Positions 1 through 9,257 of a DNA stretch of 64,000 nt are shown here, piece after piece. Both the position numbers and the translations under genes were made by a program. The DNA is from JAIBJN01 sp963847985 (GTDB lineage: Bacteria; Actinomycetota; Thermoleophilia; Gaiellales; Gaiellaceae): NCBI GenBank assembly GCA_963847985.1, contig CAWKBS010000008.1, positions 620,001-684,000 of the forward strand. The letters run 5' to 3'. The notes under the pieces are model-generated. The model did not search any database. It saw only the letters and a list, made by a program, of their open reading frames with translations, and was not told the origin of the DNA. Within the stretch, counting starts at the first letter, position 1, and every line of letters begins with the position of its first letter.

Positions 1-1018
1 GCAGGACGACGTCGCGGCGGCGCTGGTGGAGGAGTACGGAATCTCCGTCTACGCCATCCGCGGCGAGGACAACGACACGTACTACTCGCACATCGAGGCC
101 GCCGTCGACCATCGCCCGCAGCTGACCATGGACGACGGCGCCGACGTGATCGGCGTGCTGCACAAGGAGCGGCGCGACCAGCTCTCCGAGATCATCGGCG
201 GGACCGAGGAGACGACGACGGGCGTCATCCGCCTGCGCGCCCTCGAGGCCCAGGGCGAGCTCGCGTTCCCCATCGTCGCCGTCAACGAGGCGCTGACCAA
301 GCACCTGTTCGACAACCGCTACGGCACCGGCCAGTCGACGATCGACGGGATCATCCGGGCCACCAACGTCCTGCTCGCCGGCCGGCGCTTCGTCGTCTGC
401 GGCTACGGCTGGACCGGCCGCGGGGTCGCCATGAGGGCCCGGGGCATGGGCGCGCACGTGGTCGTCACCGAGGTCGACCCGGTGCGGGCGCTCGAGGCGC
501 TGATGGACGGCTACGAGGTGATGACGATCGAGCGCGCGGCCGAGGTGGGCGACATCTTCTGCACGGCCACGGGGGACAAGAACGTGATCGCGCGCGCCGC
601 GATCGAGCGGCTGAAGGACGGCGCCATCCTCTCGAACACGGGCCACTTCAACGTCGAGATCGAGATCCCGGTGCTCGAGGAGCTCGCCGTCTCGACCCGC
701 GAGGCCCGCACCGAGGTGCAGGAGTACGAGTTCGCCGACGGGCGCCGCGTCTACCTGATCGGCGAGGGGCGCCTGGTCAACCTGGCCGCGGCCGAGGGCC
801 ACCCGGCCGCCGTCATGGACATGAGCTTTGCGAACCAGGCCCTCTCGGCCGAGTACGTGGTCACCCACGCGGACGAGCTCGAGGCTCGCGTGTACGTCGT
901 CCCCGAGGCGATCGATCGCGAGATCGCGCGCCTGAAGCTCGAGAGCATGGGCGTCGAGATCGACGTGCTCACCGAAGAGCAGGCCAAGTACCTGGCGTCC
1001 TGGGACGAAGGCACCTAG
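1..1018 (+). CDS. ahcY: Adenosylhomocysteinase, 5' end outside window
   Basis: Hydrolyses S-adenosylhomocysteine to adenosine and homocysteine in the cytosolic methyl cycle. The frame is open from base 2 (reading QDDVAAAL), so the N-terminal part lies upstream of the window. Visible are the substrate-domain stretch LTMDDGADV, the GTEETTTGV segment and the NAD-binding Rossmann motif GYGWTGRGVA, then the C-terminal segment ending KYLASWDEGT. The C-terminus lacks the usual YRY-type ending of many homologues. It is followed after 26 bp by the methylthioribose-phosphate isomerase gene, so two steps of methionine/SAM recycling sit together. Identification is firm from the NAD motif and overall sequence. 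Confidence 0.96.
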   Translation, partial: QDDVAAALVEEYGISVYAIRGEDNDTYYSHIEAAVDHRPQLTMDDGADVIGVLHKERRDQLSEIIGGTEETTTGVIRLRALEAQGELAFPIVAVNEALTKHLFDNRYGTGQSTIDGIIRATNVLLAGRRFVVCGYGWTGRGVAMRARGMGAHVVVTEVDPVRALEALMDGYEVMTIERAAEVGDIFCTATGDKNVIARAAIERLKDGAILSNTGHFNVEIEIPVLEELAVSTREARTEVQEYEFADGRRVYLIGEGRLVNLAAAEGHPAAVMDMSFANQALSAEYVVTHADELEARVYVVPEAIDREIARLKLESMGVEIDVLTEEQAKYLASWDEGT

Positions 1019-1047
1019 CACCGGGAAATGCTGCGCATTTTCCGGTG
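1019..1047 (+). terminator. Hairpin between ahcY and mtnA
   Basis: Arms CACCGGGAAATG and CATTTTCCGGTG pair over 12 positions with one G-T wobble around a 5-base loop. There is no T tract. The right arm contains the GTG start codon of the next gene, so the hairpin could attenuate or gate its translation rather than simply terminate. Confidence 0.45.
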
Positions 1048-2022
1048 ATGGAACTTCAGCCCCGCGAGATCGTCCGGCTCGAGGACCGAGCGGTCGTCGT
1101 GCTCGATCAGCGGCGACTCCCCGACGAGGTGGTGGAGCTGGAGTGCAGCTCGGCCGCCGAGGTCGCCGAGGCGATTCGCACCCTGGCCGTCCGCGGCGCG
1201 CCGGCGATCGGCGTCGCCGCCGCCTACGGGTACGCGCTCGCGGCCGCGCGCGGGGACGACCTCGACGAGGCGGCCTCCGTGCTGCTCGCCTCCCGGCCGA
1301 CCGCGGTCAACCTCTCCTGGGCGATCGCCGAGCTGCGCGCCGGCGACCAGGACGCCGCCGCGCTCGCCGCCCGGGCCCGTGCCCTCCACGAGGACGAGGT
1401 CGAGCGCTGCCGCCGCATGGCAGCGCACGCCGCGGGGCTGCTGGAGCCGGGCACCCGGGCGCTGACGCACTGCAACGCGGGCGCGCTCGCCACGGGCGGC
1501 GTCGGCACGGCGCTCGGCGCGATCAGGGAGGGCTTCGAGCGCGGGCTGGTCGCCCACGTCCTCGTCGACGAGACGCGGCCGCTCCTCCAGGGGGCTCGGC
1601 TCACCGCCTGGGAGCTGGAGCGCGCCGGCGTCCCGCACAGCGTGGTCGCCGACTCGGCCGCGGGCTCGCTGATGGCCCGCTCCGAGGTGGACGCCGTCCT
1701 CACGGGCGCCGACCGGATCGCCGCCAACGGCGACACGGCCAACAAGATCGGCACGTACCCGCTCGCCGTGCTCGCGGAGCGCCACGGGATCCCGTTCTAC
1801 GTCGTGGCGCCGAGCTCGACCGTCGACCTCGCCGCCGCGAGCGGCGCCGACATCCCCATCGAGGAGCGCGACCCGGCCGAGGTCACGGGCCGCTTCCCCG
1901 CCCGCAACCCGGCCTTCGACGTGACGCCGGCCGGGCTGATCACGGCGATCGTCACCGAGGAGGGCGTCCACCGCGCGCCCTTCGCCGAGTCGCTCGCGGG
2001 CCTCGCGGGGGTCGCCCGGTGA
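1045..2022 (+). CDS. mtnA: S-methyl-5-thioribose-1-phosphate isomerase
   Basis: Isomerises methylthioribose-1-phosphate to methylthioribulose-1-phosphate in methionine salvage. It belongs to the eIF2B-like family, and the 325-residue length is typical. Visible family segments are RGAPAIGVAAAYGYALA near residue 50, THCNAGALATGGVGTA near 140, ETRPLLQGARLTAWEL near 175, and GADRIAANGDTANKIGTY near 225, which carries the catalytic Asp. The start could be GTG 1045 or ATG 1048; neither has a good ribosome-binding site and both lie in the arm of a hairpin. It overlaps the next gene by GTGA, suggesting co-translation. A ribose-1,5-bisphosphate isomerase assignment is possible in this family but less likely next to ahcY. 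Confidence 0.9.
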   Translation: MMELQPREIVRLEDRAVVVLDQRRLPDEVVELECSSAAEVAEAIRTLAVRGAPAIGVAAAYGYALAAARGDDLDEAASVLLASRPTAVNLSWAIAELRAGDQDAAALAARARALHEDEVERCRRMAAHAAGLLEPGTRALTHCNAGALATGGVGTALGAIREGFERGLVAHVLVDETRPLLQGARLTAWELERAGVPHSVVADSAAGSLMARSEVDAVLTGADRIAANGDTANKIGTYPLAVLAERHGIPFYVVAPSSTVDLAAASGADIPIEERDPAEVTGRFPARNPAFDVTPAGLITAIVTEEGVHRAPFAESLAGLAGVAR

Positions 2023-3047
2023 AGGCGATGGTCATGGCCGCCGGCCTGGGCACGCGGCTCCGTCCGCTCACCGACTTCCTGCCCAAGCCGATGATGCCGG
2101 TCGCCAACCGGCCGGTCCTGCATCACCTCCTCAACCTCCTGCGCCGCCACGACGTCAGCGAGGTCGGGATCAACCTCCACGCCTTCCCGGAGATGATCCA
2201 GCGCTACTTCGGCGACGGCGCCGCGCTCGACATGTCGATCCTCTGGTCGGAGGAGCCGGAGCTGCTCGGCACGGCCGGCGGCACGAAGAAGCTCCAGGAC
2301 TACTGGGGCGACGAGACGATCCTCATCACCTCCGGCGACGGCCTGCACGACGTCGACATCACCGCGCTGCTCGGGCACCACCAGCGGACGGGGGCGCTGG
2401 CGACCCTGACCGTCAAGCCCGTGCCGGATCCCTCCTCGTACGGCGTGGTCATCCTCGACCGCGACACGCGGGTGCGCGGGTTCCAGGAGAAGCCCAGGCG
2501 TGACGAGGCGCGCAGCGACCTGGCCAACTGCGGCATCTACGTGATCGAGCCGGAGCTCCTCGAGCGCATCCCGCCCGGCACGTTCTACGACTTCGGCGAG
2601 GACGTCTGGCCGAACCTCGTCGCCGCGGGCGAGGAGGTGTACGCGTACACGACGATGGCCTACTGGAACGACGTGGGCGACCTCGACGAGCTCCGCAACA
2701 CGATCCTCGACGCCGTCCTCGGCCACGTGCGCGTCGACATACCGGGCGAGGAGATCGCGCCGGGGGTGTGGGCGGAGGAGGGTTGCAAGATCCATGCGGG
2801 AGCGCGGATCGACGGGCCGGTCGTCCTCGGGCCCAACGTCACCGTGGAGGAGGGCGCGCAGATCCGCGGGCCCGCCGCGATCGGGGCGGACTGCCACGTC
2901 GGCACCGATGCGGCGATCCGCCGCGCCGCGCTCCTGCCCGGCAGCGTCGTCCCGGACGAGGGGCTCGCCATCGCCGGGATCTTCGGCGACGCGTCGAAGC
3001 TCGCCGACAGCATCCTGCGCTACCCGTCGGCCGCGGACACCCGCTAG
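2019..3047 (+). CDS. Sugar-1-phosphate nucleotidyltransferase
   Basis: Transfers a nucleotide to a hexose-1-phosphate to make an activated sugar. The N-terminal nucleotidyltransferase signature is GLGTRLRPLTDFLPKPMMPV, followed by TSGDGLHDVDI (metal-binding Asp) and GFQEKPR. After about residue 245 the sequence turns into hexapeptide-type repeats (VVLGPNVTVEEGAQIRGPA), a left-handed beta-helix. At 342 residues it resembles GDP-mannose or dTDP-glucose pyrophosphorylases; the substrate cannot be read from sequence. It starts at GTG 2019, overlapping the mtnA stop by four bases. Its stop overlaps the stop of the convergent ROK gene by four bases, leaving no room for an intergenic terminator. Confidence 0.85.
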   Translation: MKAMVMAAGLGTRLRPLTDFLPKPMMPVANRPVLHHLLNLLRRHDVSEVGINLHAFPEMIQRYFGDGAALDMSILWSEEPELLGTAGGTKKLQDYWGDETILITSGDGLHDVDITALLGHHQRTGALATLTVKPVPDPSSYGVVILDRDTRVRGFQEKPRRDEARSDLANCGIYVIEPELLERIPPGTFYDFGEDVWPNLVAAGEEVYAYTTMAYWNDVGDLDELRNTILDAVLGHVRVDIPGEEIAPGVWAEEGCKIHAGARIDGPVVLGPNVTVEEGAQIRGPAAIGADCHVGTDAAIRRAALLPGSVVPDEGLAIAGIFGDASKLADSILRYPSAADTR

Positions 3048-4249
3048 ACGCCTGCGCCCAACGGGGCGAGGCCGGCCGTCCGCAGGCGCTCGGTGTCGGC
3101 GATCACGAGCGCGAGCGCGCCCAGCACCTCGGCCCGCTCGGCGAGCACGCCGGCCTTCACCTCCACCGAGGCGGCCGCGCCCGGGAGGGCATAGCGGTCG
3201 ATCGCCTCGCGGATCCCGTCGAGCAGCGGCTCGCCCGCTGGGCTGAGGTCGCCGCCGACGACGATCGCCGCGGGGTTCAGGTAGTTGCAGAGATCGGCCA
3301 CCGCGCGGCCGACGGCCCGGCCCGCGTCGCCGACCACCCGCCTGGCGGGAAGGTCGCCGCCGGCGACGAGCTCGAGGAGCCCGTGCAGGGTGAGGTCGGC
3401 GCCGTGCGTCGGGCGCAGCAGCGAGAGGAGCGGGCCGGTCGCCGCCACCGTCTCGAGACAGCCGCGACTGCCGCAGCGGCAGACGGCTCCCTCCGGCAGC
3501 ACCTGGATGTGACCGAGCTCGCCGGCGATGCCCGAGGCGCCGTGGTGGAGGCGGCCGCCGAGCACGAGCCCGGCGCCGATCCCCGAGGACATCATCACGT
3601 AGACGACGTCGCGCAGCCCGCGGCCGGCGCCGAAGGAGACCTCGGCGAGCGCGCCGAGATTGGCGTCGTTGTCGAGCTCGACCGGGATCTCGAGCCGGCG
3701 GGCGAGCTCATCGCCCGCCTGGATCCCCGCCCAGCCCGGGAGGACGGTGGAGCCCATGACGCCCTTGTGACTGTCGATGGGCGCCGCCAGGGCGACCCCC
3801 GCCCCGATCACGCGCGCCGGGTCGACGCCGGCCTCCGTCAGCACTTCGGTGGCCAGCTCGGCCGCCGCGTCGAGGGACTCCTCGGGAGCCTCGTCGACAT
3901 CGAGCTCGAGATACCGCTCGGCGAGGACGGCCGAAGAGAGGTCGGCAACGGCCACCCGCACGTGCCGGTGGCCGAAGTCGATGCCGAGAGCCGACCCCGC
4001 GGCCGCGTCGAGGCGCAGGAGGACCGGGGGGCGGCCACGGCCGGCCGACTGTCCCCGCTCGCTCGCCTGCTCGACGATCAGGCCGCGGTCCTGGAGGTCG
4101 GAGACGAGCGAGGCGATCGTCGTCCGCGACAGGCCCGTCGTCCGCGCAAGGTCGCTTCTGCTGGCCGTTCCGGCGTGCCGCAGCGCGTCGACGACACGCA
4201 GGCGGTTGAGCTCCCGCGTGCTCCCGAACGCTCCCTGCTCCACCGTCAT
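3044..4249 (-). CDS. ROK-family transcriptional repressor, xylose-type
   Basis: Probable sugar-responsive repressor of the divergent xylose operon. Residues 15-70 form a winged HTH (SRSDLARTTGLSRTTIASLV). Residues from about 80 on form a ROK sugar-kinase fold with LGIDFGHRHVRVAVADL, LDNDANLGALAE and the zinc motif CRCGSRGCLE. I start it at ATG 4249 because upstream in-frame residues look non-coding and the HTH then sits near the N-terminus as in NagC/XylR proteins (401 residues). The 225-bp gap to the divergent binding-protein gene is where its operator should lie; I see no convincing palindrome there. The gene convergently overlaps the nucleotidyltransferase by four bases. Confidence 0.88.
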   Translation of the reverse strand: MTVEQGAFGSTRELNRLRVVDALRHAGTASRSDLARTTGLSRTTIASLVSDLQDRGLIVEQASERGQSAGRGRPPVLLRLDAAAGSALGIDFGHRHVRVAVADLSSAVLAERYLELDVDEAPEESLDAAAELATEVLTEAGVDPARVIGAGVALAAPIDSHKGVMGSTVLPGWAGIQAGDELARRLEIPVELDNDANLGALAEVSFGAGRGLRDVVYVMMSSGIGAGLVLGGRLHHGASGIAGELGHIQVLPEGAVCRCGSRGCLETVAATGPLLSLLRPTHGADLTLHGLLELVAGGDLPARRVVGDAGRAVGRAVADLCNYLNPAAIVVGGDLSPAGEPLLDGIREAIDRYALPGAAASVEVKAGVLAERAEVLGALALVIADTERLRTAGLAPLGAGV

Positions 4250-4474
4250 CGCTCCACCAACGCTTGCCGCCTTTTTCGACACTTTCGCAGGTCTCTGGTC
4301 GAATTTCACGCCGCCGAGGCGGGAATTCGGCGAGACCGCGCCAAAAAAGCAAAGCCCTTTCACACAACCGGCTCGGCCGAAGCGCCTCGCGTTCTCTCCT
4401 TGCAGCCGTCCGCCGGGAGCCATAAGCTGGCGCCGTGTAGGCGGCGGGGGTCAGTCAACGAGGGAGGCGAAGTT

Positions 4475-5697
4475 GTGAGCAGATTTTCGTTCAAAGGCAC
4501 CGAATCCCAGCCACGCCGGCTGATGCTCGTCCTGATGCTCGCCCTGGTCGCGGTGCTCTCGGTGGGTGCCATGGGGTGCGGCGGGGACGACGACGACGAC
4601 GCAGCAGATACCGGGGGCGACACGGGCGCAGCCGCCGAGCAGGCGACGGCGAGCGGCGAGGGAGCATCTGGGTGCTCCTGCCAGACAGCGCCAGCTCGCC
4701 CCGGTGGGAGACCGACGACCGCCGCTACTTCGAAGAGGCGTTCGACGCCGCGGGCGTCGAGTACAACATCGTGAACGCCGAGGCCGACGCCGCGCAGCAG
4801 CAGGCGCAGGCGGAGCAGGCGATTGCGGACGGCGCGAGCGTCATCCTGCTCGTGAGCCTGGACACCGGCTCGGGCGCGGCCATCATCGACCAGGCCAAGG
4901 AGGCCGGAGTCAAGGTGGTCGAGTACGACCGCTTCAACACCGGCGGCTCCGGCGGCGACGCCTACGTGAGCTTCGACAACGTGGCGGTCGGCGCGGCCAT
5001 GGCCGAGGTGATGACCCCCGTGATCGACGAGCTCGAGGCAGATCCGAAGCGCGTCGTCATGCTCAACGGCGGCGAGGAGGACAACAACTCGTTCCTCTTC
5101 CGCCAGGGCTACGCAGAGACCGTCGAGGCCAAGGCCGAGGCCGGCGAGTGGGAGATCGTCGCCGACCAGCACGTCCCCGCCTGGGACAACGCCGAGGCGC
5201 AGACGCTCATGGAGCAGATCCTGGTCGACGCCGACAACGACGTCGACGCGGTCTTCGCGGCCAACGACGGCCTGGGCAACTCGGCCGCCAACGCGCTCGA
5301 GGCCGCCGGGATCGAAGGCGCTCCCGTCAGCGGCCAGGACGCGACCGCGGCCGGCATCCAGAACATCGCGCTCGGCCGGCAGGCGATGAGCGTCTACAAG
5401 CCGATCCAGGCCGAGGCCGAGGTGGCCGCGGCCGTCGCGCTCGCGCTCCGCAACGGCGAAGACATCACCGCCGTCGAGACCGAGGCCGAGTTCTCCGTGA
5501 TCGGCATCACGGCCGCCGACGGCCAGCCGGCCGAGACGGCGGAAGGCGAAGGCATCGTGCCGTACTTCGCCCTGGTTCCGATCCCGGTCACCATCGACAA
5601 CATCATGGACACCGTGATCGCCGACGGGTTCCGGACGATCGAGGAGATCTGCACCGGAGACGTCGCCGAGACGGAGTTCTGCCAGGAGAACGGCTGA
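4475..5697 (+). CDS. xylF: Xylose-type ABC transporter binding lipoprotein (apparent frameshift)
   Basis: Periplasmic-type sugar-binding lipoprotein feeding the ATPase and permease downstream. GTG 4475 follows a good ribosome-binding site (GGGAGGCGA). The signal peptide ends in a lipobox (VGAMGCGG), then a run of Asp and an Ala/Gly/Thr linker. The signal peptide and linker are in one frame up to about 4660 and the mature domain (VLLPDSASSPRWETDDRRYF) is in another, so a single base is gained or lost in GGCGAGGGAGCATC. The mature domain is complete to the stop, including SGQDATAAGIQNIALGRQAM. Because the rest is undamaged I suspect a sequence error rather than a pseudogene. Xylose is inferred from XylF-like sequence and the downstream kinase and isomerase. 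Confidence 0.85.
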
Positions 5698-5714
5698 TCC
5701 GGCCCACGCGGCCC

Positions 5715-5744
5715 GGAAGGGGGCGCCTCCGGGCGCCCCCTTCC
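5715..5744 (+). terminator. Strong hairpin between xylF and xylG
   Basis: A perfect 13-bp stem (GGAAGGGGGCGCC with its complement) with a 4-base loop lies 18 bp after the xylF stop, without a T tract. Such hairpins between binding-protein and ATPase genes commonly protect the upstream mRNA and lower downstream expression, giving binding protein in excess. Confidence 0.7.
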
Positions 5745-5768
5745 TCCCCCGACGTGGGATGATTCGCC

Positions 5769-6554
5769 ATGGCCGTTAGCCCGCCGCTCCTCGAGTGCCG
5801 AGGCGTGTCGAAGGCCTTCGGCGCGGTGCAGGCGCTGTACCGGGTCGACTTCGAGGTGCGCAAGGGCGAGGTCATGGCTCTCGTCGGCGACAACGGCGCC
5901 GGCAAGTCGACCCTGATCAAGGGGATCGTCGGGATCTACCCGTACGACGAAGGCGAGCTCTTCGTCGACGGGAAGCAGGAGACCATCCACGGGCCGCGCG
6001 ACGCGGCGAAGCTCGGCATCGAGGTCGTCTACCAGGATCTCGCGCTGGCGGACAACCTCGACGTCGTCGCGAACATGTTCCTCGGCCGCGAGCGGATCCG
6101 GACGGGAGTCGTGCTCGACGAGTCGAGCATGGAGCGCTCGGCGAGGGAGACGCTCGACAGCCTCTCCGTGACGACGCTCCGCTCGGTTCGCCAGACAGTG
6201 GCCGGGCTCTCGGGCGGCCAGCGCCAGTCGGTCGCGGTCGCCAAGGCGGTCATGTGGAACTCGAGCCTCGTCATCCTCGACGAGCCGACGGCGGCGCTCG
6301 GCGTCGCCCAGACCCGCCAGGTGCTGAACCTCGTGCGCCGCCTGGCGGAGCGGGGCCTGGGCGTGGTGATCATCTCCCACAACCTTCACGACGTGTTCGA
6401 GTGCGCCGACCGCATCACGGTCCTCCGCCTCGGTCAGCGTGTCGCGCAGTTCGAGCGGTCGGCGACGAACCAGCAGGAGGTCGTGCACGCGATCACCGCC
6501 GGGACGGTCGACCACGTGCCCGGGATGGAAGCCGCCGAGGCGGTCGAGCCGTGA
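5769..6554 (+). CDS. xylG: Sugar ABC transporter ATP-binding protein
   Basis: Energises sugar uptake with the XylF and XylH partners. It is a single ABC domain of 261 residues with Walker A GDNGAGKSTLIKGI, signature LSGGQRQSVAVAKA, Walker B SLVILDEPTAALG and H-loop IISHNLHDVF. E. coli XylG is a tandem double ABC protein of about 510 residues, so this is the half-length form seen in many actinobacterial and Thermus-type sugar importers. ATG 5769 lies 72 bp after xylF, behind a stable hairpin. Its stop overlaps the permease start as GTGA, indicating translational coupling. Confidence 0.92.
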   Translation: MAVSPPLLECRGVSKAFGAVQALYRVDFEVRKGEVMALVGDNGAGKSTLIKGIVGIYPYDEGELFVDGKQETIHGPRDAAKLGIEVVYQDLALADNLDVVANMFLGRERIRTGVVLDESSMERSARETLDSLSVTTLRSVRQTVAGLSGGQRQSVAVAKAVMWNSSLVILDEPTAALGVAQTRQVLNLVRRLAERGLGVVIISHNLHDVFECADRITVLRLGQRVAQFERSATNQQEVVHAITAGTVDHVPGMEAAEAVEP

Positions 6555-7804
6555 CGGGCGCCGACCCGACGGCGGCGGCCGTCGCCGCGGAACCGACCCC
6601 CGAGCAGACCCAGACCCTCTCCGGCTACGCCCGCACCTGGTGGCAGGGCGTCCGCGGCGGCGAGCTCGGCTCGCTGCCGATCATCCTCGGCCTCGTCGTC
6701 ATCGCGATCACGTTCGGCCTGCTCGAGGACAACTTCTTCACCGAGCGGAACTTCACGAACCTCCTGCTGCAGATGGCGGCGGTGGCGACGGTCGCCATCG
6801 GCGTCGTCTTCGTGCTCCTGATCGGCGAGATCGACCTCTCGGTCGCCTTCGTCAGCGCGGTCGGCGGCGTCGTGATGACGCTCCTCCTGCGTCCCGACAA
6901 CCCGGGCTGGCCCTGGTGGGCGGCGATCGGGTTCGCCCTCCTGTGCACGACGGCGATCGGCTTCGTCCAGGCGCTCGTGATCACGAAGGCGGGAGTGCCG
7001 TCGTTCGTCGTCACGCTGGCCGGACTGCTCATCTGGTCCGGCGTCGTCCTCATCCTCACGACGCAGTACTCGTCGGCCGGGACGATCCGGGTCCAGGACA
7101 CGACGGTCATCGACATCGCCAACGGCTTCCTCAGCGATCTCTGGGGCTGGATCCTGGCCGCCGCGGTCGTGGTCGCGTTCGGCCTCTCCCAGGCCCGGAA
7201 CGCCGTGGTGAGACGCCAAGGTGGTCTCGGGGCCAAGCCGACAGCCGTGATCGCGCTCCAGGTCCTGGGCCTGGCCGTCGTCATCTTCGCCGGCGTCTGG
7301 TACGCCAATCAGGACCGGGGCGTGCCGACGGTCACGCTCATCCTCGGGATCCTCCTCGTCTTCTGGTCCTTCATCGCCTCCAAGACGCGCTTCGGCCGTC
7401 ACGTGTACGCCGTCGGCGGCAGCGCCGAGGCCGCTCGCCGTGCCGGCATCAACGTCGACCGGGTGCGCATCGCCGTCTTCATGATCAGCGGCCTCATGGC
7501 CGGCGTCGGCGGGATCATGCTCGCCTCCCGGCTCCGGTCGGTCGCCACCAACACCGGCGGCGGGAACCTCCTGCTGCTCGTCATCGCGGCCGCCGTCATC
7601 GGCGGCACGAGCCTCTTCGGGGGCGTCGGCCGCGTCGTCTCGGCGCTGCTCGGGGCGCTCGTGATCGCCTCCATCCAGAACGGGATGGACCTGCTCGGCC
7701 TCGCCTCCGGGACGAAGTTCGTCATCACCGGCCTCGTGCTCCTCAGCGCCGTGCTCGTGGACGCGTTCTCGAAGCGCCGCCGGGCGGCCCGCGGAGGCGT
7801 GTAG
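6551..7804 (+). CDS. xylH: Sugar ABC transporter permease
   Basis: Membrane channel of the sugar importer, in the ribose/xylose branched-chain-type permease family. The 417-residue protein has a polar N-terminal tail of about 50 residues and then roughly ten hydrophobic segments, beginning LPIILGLVVIAITFGLLE. Family motifs include the LLIGEIDLSVAFVSA segment and RFGRHVYAVGGSAEAARRAG, followed by the cytoplasmic loop RVRIAVFMISGLMAGVGGI. The GTG start overlaps the ATPase stop by four bases. A 62-bp gap with a good ribosome-binding site leads to the isomerase gene. Confidence 0.92.
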   Translation: MTGADPTAAAVAAEPTPEQTQTLSGYARTWWQGVRGGELGSLPIILGLVVIAITFGLLEDNFFTERNFTNLLLQMAAVATVAIGVVFVLLIGEIDLSVAFVSAVGGVVMTLLLRPDNPGWPWWAAIGFALLCTTAIGFVQALVITKAGVPSFVVTLAGLLIWSGVVLILTTQYSSAGTIRVQDTTVIDIANGFLSDLWGWILAAAVVVAFGLSQARNAVVRRQGGLGAKPTAVIALQVLGLAVVIFAGVWYANQDRGVPTVTLILGILLVFWSFIASKTRFGRHVYAVGGSAEAARRAGINVDRVRIAVFMISGLMAGVGGIMLASRLRSVATNTGGGNLLLLVIAAAVIGGTSLFGGVGRVVSALLGALVIASIQNGMDLLGLASGTKFVITGLVLLSAVLVDAFSKRRRAARGGV

Positions 7805-7866
7805 CACGTAAGGTTGCCGTCGTCCGGGCAGTGCCCCGGGAGAGCGATCATCCGGAGGAGAGCCCC

Positions 7867-8868
7867 TTGAAGACGAGTCTCGGAATCTGGGCCCTGGGCC
7901 CCATGGTCACCCGCTTCGTGCCGGCCGGCTACCAGCCGCAGTGGGCGGGGGAGACGACCGCCGACCGGGTGCGCCGGGCCGTCGAGGGGCTCGGCGACCT
8001 CATGGACGACTACGAGTTCCACTACCCGGGCGAGCTCTCCCCGGAGAATCTGGACGACGTGCGCGAGGCGCTCGGAGGCCACGGCATCTACTGCATCGCC
8101 AGCGGGCTCCATCTCGACCCGCGCTTCGGGCGCGGCGGGCTCACGTCGCCCGACGCCGCCACCCGGGCCGAGGCCCGGCGGCTGGCGCTGGAGGGGGCCG
8201 ACCTGGCCGGCTCGCTCGGGGCGCACTTCATCGTCTGGCCCGGGATCGAGGGCTACAACTACCCGTTCCAGACGCCGTACGCGGAGAGCTGGAAGTGGTT
8301 CGTCGACGCCATCGGTGAGGCGGCGCAGCGCTGCGCCGACCACGGCGTCTCGCTCTTCCTCGAGCACAAGAACTCCGAGCCGGCGATGAAGATCTTCATG
8401 CGCAACATCGGCATGACCCTGCACGTGATCCACAAGCTCCGCGAGCAGGGGATCACGAACGTCAAGGTCAACATGGACTGGCAGCACCTGATCATGAACG
8501 GCGAGAGCCTCGGCGAGTACGCGGCCATGCTGGCCGCCGAGGGGCTGCTGGGCCACCAGCACGCCAACTCGGGGTGGGGCACCTTCGACGACGACAACAT
8601 GGTCGGCGCGACGGCGTTCATGGAGACGCTCGAGCTGGCCGTCGAGCTCAGGCGCGCCGGCTACGGCGACAACGGGGAGCGGCTCGGGTTCGACCTCTAC
8701 CCGTACACCGAGGACGCGGTCGCGGCCGTGCGCCGCAGCGTGCTCCAGTGGCGGTTCATCGACGAGGTGGCCGGGCGGATCGACGACGCGGCGCTGCGAG
8801 AGGCCCAGGCGACGAAGGACGCCGTCCGCGCCTACGAGCTGGTGTACGGCGCGCTGGGCGGCACGTGA
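7867..8868 (+). CDS. Xylose isomerase-like TIM-barrel enzyme
   Basis: Likely interconverts D-xylose and D-xylulose before phosphorylation by the adjacent xylulokinase. Start is TTG 7867, chosen because GGAGGAG lies seven bases upstream and the protein begins TSLGIWALGPMVTRF. Probable metal ligands appear in LEHKNSEPAMKIF (Glu), VNMDWQHLIM and GHQHANSGWGTFDDD, matching positions of xylose-isomerase metal residues though the classical signatures are diverged. At 333 residues it is shorter than the usual class I enzyme (about 390). Another aldose-ketose isomerase of the same fold is possible; operon context favours xylose. The stop overlaps the next gene's GTG start. Confidence 0.82.
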   Translation: MKTSLGIWALGPMVTRFVPAGYQPQWAGETTADRVRRAVEGLGDLMDDYEFHYPGELSPENLDDVREALGGHGIYCIASGLHLDPRFGRGGLTSPDAATRAEARRLALEGADLAGSLGAHFIVWPGIEGYNYPFQTPYAESWKWFVDAIGEAAQRCADHGVSLFLEHKNSEPAMKIFMRNIGMTLHVIHKLREQGITNVKVNMDWQHLIMNGESLGEYAAMLAAEGLLGHQHANSGWGTFDDDNMVGATAFMETLELAVELRRAGYGDNGERLGFDLYPYTEDAVAAVRRSVLQWRFIDEVAGRIDDAALREAQATKDAVRAYELVYGALGGT

Positions 8869-9257
8869 GGCTCGAGCAGGCGCTCCGGATCGTCGAGACG
8901 GTGGTGCGCGAGGCGCCGGGCCCGGTCTCGGTGTTCGTGGCGGACTCGCACGGCGAGGTCGTCGCCGCCGCGACCATGGACGGCGCGGCGCCGGACACGC
9001 GCCTGAACGCGCAGCGCAAGGCGTACACGGCGGCCCGCAGCGACGCGCGCTCCACGGGCGAGCTCGCCGAGAAGGCGCGCGCGGACGCCGCGGAGCGGGC
9101 GAGCTTCGACCCGTTCTTCACCTTCTTCCTGGGCGGCGTCGCCGCCTTCGAGGACGGTGCGCGCGTCGGCGCGGTCGGCGTCAGCGGCCTCCCCGGCGAG
9201 GACGACGAGGCCCTCGCCGTCACCGGCATCGGCGCGGCCGGCCTCGCGCTCTCGTGA
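8865..9257 (+). CDS. GlcG/HbpS-like (DUF336) protein
   Basis: A 130-residue protein of the GlcG/HbpS family, a fold known to bind haem or act as an accessory sensor in sugar and glycolate operons. Visible pattern: LEQALRIVETVVREA at the start, VFVADSHGEVVAAATMDGA, LNAQRKAYTAA and a C-terminal GAVGVSGLPGEDDE loop followed by GIGAAGLALS, all typical of the family. It overlaps both neighbours by GTGA, so it is made together with the isomerase and kinase. Its biochemical role is not known; the position suggests a small-molecule or redox sensing or accessory role in pentose use. Confidence 0.8.
   Translation: MRLEQALRIVETVVREAPGPVSVFVADSHGEVVAAATMDGAAPDTRLNAQRKAYTAARSDARSTGELAEKARADAAERASFDPFFTFFLGGVAAFEDGARVGAVGVSGLPGEDDEALAVTGIGAAGLALS

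Noticed and set aside
2768..4774. A 668-codon plus-strand frame spanning the ROK gene
   Set aside because: Only its final about 65 codons are real (xylF signal peptide). The rest is a shadow of the minus-strand ROK gene.
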